Made by a program: the position numbers and the translations under genes. A stretch of DNA of 45,754 bases. Source: Treponema primitia ZAS-1 (GTDB taxonomy: Bacteria; Spirochaetota; Spirochaetia; Treponematales; Breznakiellaceae). Location of the stretch: the NCBI RefSeq assembly GCF_000297095.1, contig NZ_AEEA01000055.1, positions 1 to 45,754 on the forward strand. The letters run 5' to 3'. Shown here piece after piece: positions 7,967-14,971 of the stretch. Under the pieces are notes generated by a model. That model was not told the origin of the DNA. It did not search any database and saw only the letters and a program-made list of their open reading frames with translations. Each line of letters opens with the position of its first letter. Within the stretch, counting starts at the first letter, position 1.

Positions 7967-8813
7967 CGAAAACATCCTTTCCGTCATCAAGGGCCGAATC
8001 CAGGGCAACCTCGACGGAACCGGTTTTTTGCTCCGAATCTCCGCCCCGCACCCCGCGGTCAAGGAGTTCCTTAAGTTTACGCTGAACCTCTATGGGGGAC
8101 AGATCGTAGTACAGCTTACCGTCCACCGCCAAAGAAATAGCGCCGGTTTCTTCCGAAACCACCAGGATCACCGCGTCGGACTGTTCCGACATGCCCAGTG
8201 AAGCCCGGTGCCTGGTACCAAAGCTCTTCCGGATATCCTGCTGCTCCGAAAGTGGCAGGAAGCATCCTGCGGCGGTGATACGGCCGTTCTGGATGATCAT
8301 GGCTCCGTCATGAAGGGGGCCGTCAAATTCAAAGATCGCCACAATAAGACTGGAACTAATCTCGCCGTTTATCCGTGTACCGGTTTCGATAATACTTTTA
8401 ATATTAATCCGCCGGGGAAAAACCACCAGAGCCCCCCGGCGTTCCTGGGACAGGATCTCCGCAGCGGTTATAACCGCTTCAAGCTGCCCTATCCGGGGCT
8501 TGCTGTCCGGACGGAACAGTTCCCCCTGGCCCAGGCGTATAAATATTTTCCGGAGTTCCGGCTGAAAAACGATGGCTATGGCGATAAAAAGTCCGGGCGC
8601 CAGGATAGTAAGAAGCCATTGGAGGGTAGTTAGCTTAAAAAGATAGGCTATGCCGTAAAACAGGGCAAGGAAACCGGCGCCTTTAACGAGCTGAACCGCC
8701 TGGGTCTTCACCAGGAGGTCATAAGCCTTGTAAAGGAGGAACGCCAAAATGGCTATATCCACCACCGGGCGGATTATGTCATAAATTGATGTTAAGCGTT
8801 GAAACCATTCCAT
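7956..8813 (-). CDS. cdaA: Diadenylate cyclase CdaA (DisA_N domain)
   Basis: A 285-residue membrane-bound enzyme that joins two ATP to make c-di-AMP. The N-terminus has closely spaced hydrophobic helices ('VVDIAILAFLLYKAYDLL', 'GAGFLALFYGIAYLF', 'LLTILAPGLFIAIAIVF'). These are followed by the DAC domain with the two signature motifs: DGA at D169 ('LHDGAMII') and RHR at 201-203 ('GTRHRASLGM'). It is first in the operon cdaA-cdaR-acpS-DUF2225-truA. The ATG at 8813 has no visible Shine-Dalgarno and lies about 25 nt below an intrinsic terminator, so expression depends on read-through or on a weak promoter inside that terminator region. Confidence 0.95.
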   Translation of the reverse strand: MEWFQRLTSIYDIIRPVVDIAILAFLLYKAYDLLVKTQAVQLVKGAGFLALFYGIAYLFKLTTLQWLLTILAPGLFIAIAIVFQPELRKIFIRLGQGELFRPDSKPRIGQLEAVITAAEILSQERRGALVVFPRRINIKSIIETGTRINGEISSSLIVAIFEFDGPLHDGAMIIQNGRITAAGCFLPLSEQQDIRKSFGTRHRASLGMSEQSDAVILVVSEETGAISLAVDGKLYYDLSPIEVQRKLKELLDRGVRGGDSEQKTGSVEVALDSALDDGKDVFVER

Positions 8814-8827
8814 TATTTTGTCGCTTT

Positions 8828-8862
8828 ATAACAAACAAAGCCGCGGAAAAACACCCCGCGGC
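8828..8862 (-). terminator. Intrinsic terminator after the bS22-like gene
   Basis: A perfect 7-bp GC stem (8840-8846 with 8856-8862) has a 9-nt loop. Read on the minus strand it is followed by TTTGTTTGTT. It lies 14 nt after the small ribosomal-protein gene and about 25 nt before cdaA. Confidence 0.75.
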
Positions 8863-8875
8863 CTAAAATAAGGGC

Positions 8876-8965
8876 TCATTTGTTCTTGTGTCGATTCTTT
8901 CTGAGCTTCTTCTTCCGCTTATGGGTTGCAATTTTTCGTAGTTTGCGCTTTCTTCCGCAGGGCAC
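8876..8965 (-). CDS. AURKAIP1/COX24-domain small ribosomal protein (mS38/bS22-like)
   Basis: A 29-residue, extremely basic protein that is easily missed: it starts MPCGRKRKLRKIATHKRKKK and continues LRKNRHKNK. More than half the residues are Lys or Arg. The sequence fits the AURKAIP1/COX24 domain of mitochondrial mS38 and the short bacterial proteins of that family (bS22 of mycobacteria), which bind 16S rRNA near the decoding region. Support for a real gene is strong. GTG at 8965 has AAAGGAG exactly 8 nt upstream, there is a promoter (9000-9028), and an intrinsic terminator follows. It is a monocistronic unit between the methyltransferase and cdaA. The family call rests on pattern recognition in a very short, biased protein. 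Confidence 0.8.
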   Translation of the reverse strand: MPCGRKRKLRKIATHKRKKKLRKNRHKNK

Positions 8966-8999
8966 TTCGGCGACTCCTTTCCTTAAGATTGCTCTAGAT

Positions 9000-9028
9000 A
9001 GTATGGGTTACAATAAAAAAAAGGTCAA
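9000..9028 (-). promoter_or_regulatory. Promoter of the bS22-like gene
   Basis: On the minus strand TTGACC (9023-9028) and CATACT (9000-9005) are spaced by 17 nt. This predicts a start near 8993 and a leader of about 28 nt containing AAAGGAG. Confidence 0.5.
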
Positions 9029-9072
9029 TAGGTTTTATCCCCTAATTACCGAATTTTCTCATTATTGTCCCC

Positions 9073-9837
9073 CTACTTCCGTCCCACCGCAATAAGCATC
9101 TCCGCCCGGTGATCGTATGGGGCTTCTTCCCAGCTGCCGTAGAGTTCCACCGCCCTAAACCCTGCGTCAAAGAGAAGCTGCCGTAATTCAGCTGCGGAGT
9201 AAAGGCGCTGGATAAAGGTCTTTTCTATCCGTTCCCCGTTTTTGATGAGTATCCACCGGTTTTTTAGGCCCGCCCAGGAATCTACCGGGGCATATTCCGT
9301 AAGGACCGTGTACCCTGCCCTTTCAAACCACTCGGTTTCAACAAAGTCCCGGACGGCGATCTCCTTGCCAAGGGTTTCGATAATAAAACTGCCACCGGGT
9401 TTGAGGGACTCCCGGGCATTTTTCGCAAAGAGCAGATCGTCCTTTGGGTCATCGAAGTAGCCAAAGGAAATATAGAGATTCAGCGCCAGATCAAAGGCAT
9501 TAGGCTGCTTAAACACACGAACATCCTGCTGGATAAATTCGATATCCAGCTTTTCATAGGCCGCATCTTCCCTTCCGGTATTAAGGTATGTTTCTGTAAT
9601 ATCAACGCCGGTAACAGAGAAGCCCCGGCGGGCCAATTCCAGGGCTATCCTGCCGAACCCGCAGCAAAGATCCAGGACTTTTGGCCCCCCAGGATCAGCA
9701 GTATTGTTGTACAGATCCAGGCGCGCTATCCCCGTAACGCCGTCTGCTACCAGCGGTACTTCGTCCCAGCGCTTCCGGTCAAACATGATGGGGCCGTAGT
9801 TTTCCCAGAAATGTATATCCTCAAACCATTCCGGCAT
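9073..9837 (-). CDS. Class I SAM-dependent methyltransferase, substrate unknown
   Basis: A 254-residue methyltransferase with a clear SAM-binding motif I, 'VLDLCCGFGRIALELA' (about residues 54-69). It also has motif II 'GVDITETYL' and a post-motif 'FDLALNLYISFGYF'. The fold is of the Methyltransf_11/25 type. No specific target motif is visible, so the substrate (small molecule, protein or nucleic acid) is open. It starts 3 nt after the topoisomerase A subunit stop and is the last gene of the topoisomerase operon. Confidence 0.8.
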   Translation of the reverse strand: MPEWFEDIHFWENYGPIMFDRKRWDEVPLVADGVTGIARLDLYNNTADPGGPKVLDLCCGFGRIALELARRGFSVTGVDITETYLNTGREDAAYEKLDIEFIQQDVRVFKQPNAFDLALNLYISFGYFDDPKDDLLFAKNARESLKPGGSFIIETLGKEIAVRDFVETEWFERAGYTVLTEYAPVDSWAGLKNRWILIKNGERIEKTFIQRLYSAAELRQLLFDAGFRAVELYGSWEEAPYDHRAEMLIAVGRK

Positions 9838-9840
9838 TCT

Positions 9841-11760
9841 TTACTGGACCTCGATTTTTTTTACTGCCTTTGAAGAAAGCCGTATCCCCCCGGCCTTGAG
9901 TCCCCGAACCGCGTAATTATGGGCCTTAAAGTTTTCCGTAAGCACCTTGAGCCGGGGTTTGGGAGTATAATGGAGGGTGAACATAAATTTTTGACGTGTA
10001 TCAATATGCAGTACCACTGCGCCCTCCGGTACCAGGGAGTAATCCTTGTTCATGATCCACCCTTCTATGACACAGCGTTTTATAAAGGGATGGCCGCTTT
10101 CCGCTTCCTTATAAATAACGGTGAACACCGTTGCGGCGAGCAGCTCTTTTTCCGCTACGCTGATCCACCAGGCCTTAGGCCCTATAAAGGTCTTTTCCGG
10201 GAGATCCGTAACAGACCAGGCGCCGTTATTTCTGAGGGTGAGGATACGATCAAAGGGTGATACCTCCGCTGCGATTTCTCCTGAAACGGTGGTTCCAAGA
10301 TAGCCCGTCTCCCGGTCGTATTTAAGCTCCAGGTCCTTCTTAACCACTTCCTTTACATCGACTTTGTCAAATTTAATAAGTTCAGTTTTACGGGCGCCCT
10401 TGCCAAGATCCTCATTAGCCTTTACCTTGGCAATGATGCTGTCAAGAAAACTTAAAGCATAGGCGGTAATATTTTTAAGATGATGGTTAATTTCTTTTAT
10501 ACGCGCCTGGATCTCCGCCATCTCCGCCCGGGCCTTGTTGATATCGTAGAGGGATATGCGGCGTATGGGGATGCGCAGCAGGTGTTCCACATCCTCGGGG
10601 CTGACCCCACGGGAACCTATTTCCTTAAGGAAGGGTTTAAAACCATCTACCACCGCCTTCTGTACCCCCTCGGCGGTCTTCATTTTCTCGATGCCCTTGT
10701 ATATCCGTTCCTCAATAAAGATGCGTTCCAGGGTACGTAGGTGGAGCTTATCCTGGAGTTCTTTCTTCTCCAGTTCCAGTTCCTGGGTAAGCACCTTTAC
10801 TAACTGTTTAGCGTGGCTCTTGATTATCGCGGTAACGGTAGTTACCACCGGGTAGTTGTCCTTGATAACCAGAAGGTTTACCGATATGGACTGCTCGCAT
10901 TCGGTAAAGGCAAAAAGGGCGTTCACCGTTTCTTCGGAATAAACCCCCCGGGCCAGCTTAACCTCGATCTCCACATTTTCGGTGGTAAAATCGTTGATGG
11001 ACTGAATTTTTATCCGGCCCGCCTTCGCGGCGGTCTCCACACTGTTAATTAAACTTTCTGTGGTGGAACCGAAGGGCAGTTCCCGTATGACGATCCGCTT
11101 GGGATCCGATGTATCCAGCTTGGCCCGGACCAGGACTCTGCCGTTTCCGTCCTTGTAGTCCGACACGTCCACTAAACCCCCGGTGGGGAAATCCGGGAAC
11201 AGCTGAAAACTTTTTCCGGAAAGGCAGGCCTTCTCCGCCTCTAATACCTCAATAATATTGTGGGGCAGTATCTTTGTGGACATCCCCACGGCGATCCCCT
11301 CGGCCCCCATGACCAGGACCACCGGGATCTTGGCGGGATACGCCACAGGTTCCCTGTTCCGCCCATCGTAGGAATCCACCCAGGGAGTAAGCTTGGGGTT
11401 ATAGAAGATGTCCTTAGCCAGGGAGGTGATGCGGCACTCAATATACCGGGCCGCGGAAGCTTCGTCCCCGGTATAGATGTTCCCAAAGTTCCCCTGGCGG
11501 TCAATGAAAAAATCCTTATTCGCCAACACCACCAGGGCTGACCCGATCGAAGCATCACCATGGGGGTGGTACTTCATGCAGGCCCCAACTACGTTGGCCA
11601 CCTTGTGGTACTTACCGTCATCCATCTCAAAGAGGGTGTGGATGATGCGCCGCTGAACCGGCTTCAATCCATCCTCAAGATCCGGAATAGCCCGGTCCTT
11701 GATAACGTAGGAAGCGTATTCCAAAAAGTTTCTGTCGAAGAGGTTTTTTACGTAAGCCAT
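9841..11760 (-). CDS. parC: DNA topoisomerase IV subunit A (ParC-like)
   Basis: A 639-residue type IIA topoisomerase breakage-reunion subunit that passes one duplex through another to decatenate or relax DNA. It begins 'FLEYASYVIKDRAIPDLEDG', then 'LKPVQRRII', 'YHPHGDASIG' and 'QGNFGNIYTGDEASAARYIE', where the Tyr is the catalytic residue attached to DNA. After the tower and coiled-coil arm the C-terminal part is short (about 150 residues) and shows no obvious gyrase-type beta-pinwheel GyrA box. This favours topoisomerase IV over gyrase. The gene follows parE by 8 nt. Confidence 0.9.
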   Translation of the reverse strand: MAYVKNLFDRNFLEYASYVIKDRAIPDLEDGLKPVQRRIIHTLFEMDDGKYHKVANVVGACMKYHPHGDASIGSALVVLANKDFFIDRQGNFGNIYTGDEASAARYIECRITSLAKDIFYNPKLTPWVDSYDGRNREPVAYPAKIPVVLVMGAEGIAVGMSTKILPHNIIEVLEAEKACLSGKSFQLFPDFPTGGLVDVSDYKDGNGRVLVRAKLDTSDPKRIVIRELPFGSTTESLINSVETAAKAGRIKIQSINDFTTENVEIEVKLARGVYSEETVNALFAFTECEQSISVNLLVIKDNYPVVTTVTAIIKSHAKQLVKVLTQELELEKKELQDKLHLRTLERIFIEERIYKGIEKMKTAEGVQKAVVDGFKPFLKEIGSRGVSPEDVEHLLRIPIRRISLYDINKARAEMAEIQARIKEINHHLKNITAYALSFLDSIIAKVKANEDLGKGARKTELIKFDKVDVKEVVKKDLELKYDRETGYLGTTVSGEIAAEVSPFDRILTLRNNGAWSVTDLPEKTFIGPKAWWISVAEKELLAATVFTVIYKEAESGHPFIKRCVIEGWIMNKDYSLVPEGAVVLHIDTRQKFMFTLHYTPKPRLKVLTENFKAHNYAVRGLKAGGIRLSSKAVKKIEVQ

Positions 11761-11768
11761 TTATACCA

Positions 11769-13730
11769 TTACCCCGCGTTGTCTATTAAATTTTTCATAA
11801 TATAGTCCCGGCGTTCCGGGGTGTTTTTTCCCATATAGAAGTTGAGTACCTGGGGCACCGCTTTTAGGGTGCTTATCGATACAGGAACCAGCCGTATATC
11901 CTCGCCGATAAACTGGCCGAATTCCTTGGGGCTTATTTCTCCCAATCCTTTGAATCGGGTTACTTCACTCTGACTGCCTAAGCTGGTGGTGGCGTCATCC
12001 CGTTCCTTTTCGTTGTAGCAGTACCGGGTCTCCTTCTTTGTCCGTACCCGGAAAAGTGGGGTCTCCAGAATAAATACCCTGCCGCTGGTAACCAGTTCCT
12101 CAAAGTAGGAAAGGAAAAAGGTGAGCAGGAGGTTGCGGATATGGAAGCCGTCAAAGTCCGCATCCGTGGCGATAACGATCTTCGCATAACGGAGGCCGGA
12201 GACATCGCTTTCGATGCCCAGGGCCATCATCATATTGTACAACTCTTCGTTTTTGTAGATCGCCGCCCGTTTTTTACCGTACATATTTTCTATCTTTCCG
12301 CGGAGGGAAAAGAGGGCCTGGGTCATCACATCCCTGCTTGAAACCATGGACCCCGAGGCGGAATCTCCCTCGGTAAGAAAGAGCATGGTGTTTTCCCCCT
12401 TATCACCGTCCTCAAGATGGAACTTACAGTCCTTCAGTTTTGGTATCTTCAGGGTAATTTTTTTGGCCGCTTCCCGGGCTTCCTTCTTGACCACATTGAG
12501 CTCGGTCCGCAGTTTTTCGTTGGCGATAATCTTCAGTTCCAGTTTCTTGGCGGCCTCGCCGTTCTTGTGGAGCCAGTCCTCCACCGCATCCTTAACCTCC
12601 TGAACTACCCAGCCGCGTATATCCGAGTTCCCCAGCTTGTTCTTGGTTTGACTTTCGAATACCGGGCTTTTTAGTTTTACTGCGATTGCTGCGGTTGTTC
12701 CCTCCCGTATATCCTCACTGCGATAATCCTTCTTGAAAAAAGTCTGTATACCCTTGAGAAACCCTTCCTTAAAAGCGGAAAGGTGGGTTCCCCCGTCGGA
12801 GGTGAACTGGCCGTTCACAAAGGAAAAGTATTCCTCCCCGTAGTGATTGTCCCCCGAGGCATGGGTAAAGGCAAACTCCAAATGTTCTCCCTTATAGTAA
12901 CCGATGGGATAGATACCGTCATCACCGATTTCTTCTGTAAGAAGATCGTGGAGACCATGTTGGGATATATAGGATTTGCCGTTGAGGTTAAGGGTAAGGC
13001 CCGTGTTGAGGTAGGCGTAGTTCTGCATACGCCGCTCGATAAATTCCAGGTTGAACTGGTACTCCCCAAAGATATCCGCATCCGGGGTAAACTCCACATA
13101 GGTGCCGTCCTTTTGCTTGTCCTTCAGCTTTCCCTTCCGCTGGGATTTCAGGGCGCCCCGTTCAAAAACGGCTTCGGCATATTGGCCGTCACGAAAGGCA
13201 AGTACGCGGAAGTGGGAAGACAGGGCGTTCACCGCCTTGGTACCAACGCCGTTTAACCCCACGGAAAATTGGAACACATCATCGTTATACTTCGCCCCGG
13301 TATTGATCACCGAAACACATTCCACCAGCTTTCCCAGTGGGATACCCCGGCCATAGTCCCGTATCCTTGCGCTGCCATCCTTAACCGACACCTCAATGAG
13401 TTTTCCGTTTCCCATGATGAACTCGTCGATGCCGTTATCAATAACTTCCTTGAGGAGTACATAGATGCCGTCATCGGGGTTGGATCCATCCCCCAGGCGG
13501 CCTATATACATACCGGTCCGCAGACGGATGTGTTCCAGGGAGGACAGGGTCTTTATTTTAGACTCGTCGTAAACCCCTGCGCCCCCTCCCTTAGCGGACG
13601 CCTTAGCAGGGGCCTTAAGCGCCGTCTTCGTTGAAGGCGATGCTTTTGCCGCCTGTGCTTTTAGCTCCGCCGCCCGTGCGGCCAGACCTGTTTTCGGTTT
13701 GTCGGATTTTTTTGCTTGTACTTTTGCCAC
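11769..13730 (-). CDS. parE: DNA topoisomerase IV subunit B (ParE-like)
   Basis: A 653-residue ATPase subunit. The GHKL ATP site shows 'EVIDNGIDEF', 'IRDYGRGIPLG' and 'GLNGVGTKAVNALS'. The TOPRIM part shows 'FLTEGDSASGS' and 'IATDADFDGFHI' (metal-binding acidic residues). 'RFKGLGEISPKEFG' is the conserved C-terminal box. About 50 residues precede the ATPase domain. They are rich in Lys, Ala, Ser and Pro (MAKVQAKKSDKPKTG...), look disordered, and resemble a nonspecific DNA-binding tail. The start is GTG at 13730 with AGGGA upstream. It lies between the coiled-coil gene (9-nt gap) and parC (8-nt gap). Confidence 0.92.
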   Translation of the reverse strand: MAKVQAKKSDKPKTGLAARAAELKAQAAKASPSTKTALKAPAKASAKGGGAGVYDESKIKTLSSLEHIRLRTGMYIGRLGDGSNPDDGIYVLLKEVIDNGIDEFIMGNGKLIEVSVKDGSARIRDYGRGIPLGKLVECVSVINTGAKYNDDVFQFSVGLNGVGTKAVNALSSHFRVLAFRDGQYAEAVFERGALKSQRKGKLKDKQKDGTYVEFTPDADIFGEYQFNLEFIERRMQNYAYLNTGLTLNLNGKSYISQHGLHDLLTEEIGDDGIYPIGYYKGEHLEFAFTHASGDNHYGEEYFSFVNGQFTSDGGTHLSAFKEGFLKGIQTFFKKDYRSEDIREGTTAAIAVKLKSPVFESQTKNKLGNSDIRGWVVQEVKDAVEDWLHKNGEAAKKLELKIIANEKLRTELNVVKKEAREAAKKITLKIPKLKDCKFHLEDGDKGENTMLFLTEGDSASGSMVSSRDVMTQALFSLRGKIENMYGKKRAAIYKNEELYNMMMALGIESDVSGLRYAKIVIATDADFDGFHIRNLLLTFFLSYFEELVTSGRVFILETPLFRVRTKKETRYCYNEKERDDATTSLGSQSEVTRFKGLGEISPKEFGQFIGEDIRLVPVSISTLKAVPQVLNFYMGKNTPERRDYIMKNLIDNAG

Positions 13731-13739
13731 AATGATTCC

Positions 13740-14882
13740 CTATATTTCCATCAATTTTTGTATACGCCGGTTCGACTCTTCAATCTGTTTTTCCAAACCG
13801 GTAATAGCATCCTCACTGGCGGCAATACGCTGCCGGTGAGCTGTTATAGACTTTTCCATCCTGTCTATGCCATCCCTGGCCTCATCGATAAGCAGGGATG
13901 CCCGCAGTTTCTCAATACTCGCGTCATATTCGGCTATTTCTTCCCGCAGCTTCCGGATCTTTTCCAGGGTGACCTTATTCTCATCCCGTAACAAGGCTCT
14001 TTCCGTTATTTGCAACGAAGTTTCCCGCGCAGCGGACTCATCCTCTACTGTATCGGCGAAATGGGCGCCGAAGCGTACATATAAGCCATGGAGCTGTTCC
14101 CTGGCGTGGATAATATGCCGTTCCAGGTCCTTGGTTTTTTTTACCGGGCTGATAGTCCGGGGAGGGTCGCTGCCCTCCGAGCCGAGAGCGTCTTTTATTT
14201 TTCGCCGCTCACTCCGCATCTGGCTAAGGGATTGGCCAAGTTCCGTAAGTTCCTGCCGTATAGTGAAAACCGGATCTAAAATTTCTACGATAAGAGGATT
14301 ATCCTGATCCTCCGCCATTTCCTGGATATCCGGGGAGGAGAATTTTTCTCCCGCCGCTATATAAACCCGCTCCAAGCTGGCTTGGCTCTTTGATATCATC
14401 GAACGGAGCACCATCCCCTGGGTATTATTACCAATCCAGGTAAAAATATTTACATGTTTCCCCTCATCAAGTTCCCGCTGCCGATCTTCCAGGGACTGAA
14501 TCTTCTGAATCAAGGTATCCGCCTGTCCTTTGAAAAACGCCGCTACATCGGTTTCAATGACAGCCACCCCTAAACGGGCGTATAGTACCGATAATTCCTT
14601 GTTTTTTGAAGAATTTATCTTCTCTTTCTCGCTTATTTCCCCTTCCAAATCCTTCAAACGAAGAATATCCGCTTCTATAATTCTGATACTTTCTTCCGAA
14701 TCGGAGATTTCTCCGAGAATACGATGATATTCCCCTACTTCTCCGGCAAAATACCCTTCCCCTTCCCTATCCAAGCGGGTAAGAAGGTTTTCTCCGAGTT
14801 TTTCCAATATTCCGTTTACGGTTCCTTCGGTTTCCCGCCGCTTTTCTTCCAGTTCCCGGATCGATTTTTTTCTTTCATCCAT
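13740..14882 (-). CDS. Coiled-coil protein of unknown function, co-transcribed with topoisomerase IV
   Basis: A 380-residue protein that I do not recognise. It is strongly charged (Glu, Lys, Arg) with long heptad-like stretches at both ends ('KSIRELEEKRRETEGTVNG', 'DAITGLEKQIEESNRRIQKL'). This predicts two antiparallel or parallel coiled-coil arms flanking a middle segment with 'FTWIGNNTQGMVLRSMISK'. No signal peptide or membrane helix is visible. The order coiled-coil, parE, parC, methyltransferase on one transcript suggests a link to chromosome handling, but this is only context. The ATG at 14882 lies 6 nt after a good -10 box and lacks a Shine-Dalgarno sequence. Confidence 0.75.
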   Translation of the reverse strand: MDERKKSIRELEEKRRETEGTVNGILEKLGENLLTRLDREGEGYFAGEVGEYHRILGEISDSEESIRIIEADILRLKDLEGEISEKEKINSSKNKELSVLYARLGVAVIETDVAAFFKGQADTLIQKIQSLEDRQRELDEGKHVNIFTWIGNNTQGMVLRSMISKSQASLERVYIAAGEKFSSPDIQEMAEDQDNPLIVEILDPVFTIRQELTELGQSLSQMRSERRKIKDALGSEGSDPPRTISPVKKTKDLERHIIHAREQLHGLYVRFGAHFADTVEDESAARETSLQITERALLRDENKVTLEKIRKLREEIAEYDASIEKLRASLLIDEARDGIDRMEKSITAHRQRIAASEDAITGLEKQIEESNRRIQKLMEI

Positions 14883-14888
14883 GTATTT

Positions 14889-14917
14889 ACTATACGCTTA
14901 GACATTTTTCTTGACAA
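14889..14917 (-). promoter_or_regulatory. Promoter of the coiled-coil/topoisomerase IV operon
   Basis: TTGTCA (14912-14917 on the minus strand) is followed after 17 nt by TATAGT (14889-14894). Six bases then precede the ATG at 14882, so the first transcribed base should fall on or next to the start codon. Its -35 box overlaps that of the divergent EF-G promoter. Confidence 0.6.
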
Positions 14918-14940
14918 TCCGCCCTTACCGATTCATGATA
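14911..14940 (+). promoter_or_regulatory. Promoter of the EF-G-like gene
   Basis: TTGACA (14911-14916) and CATGAT (14934-14939) are spaced 17 nt, predicting a start near 14946. The leader then contains AAGGAG before the ATG at 14972. The -35 element is shared, in opposite orientation, with the divergent operon. Confidence 0.5.
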
Positions 14941-14971
14941 GACTTGTCGAAAATACATCAAGGAGAGTGTC

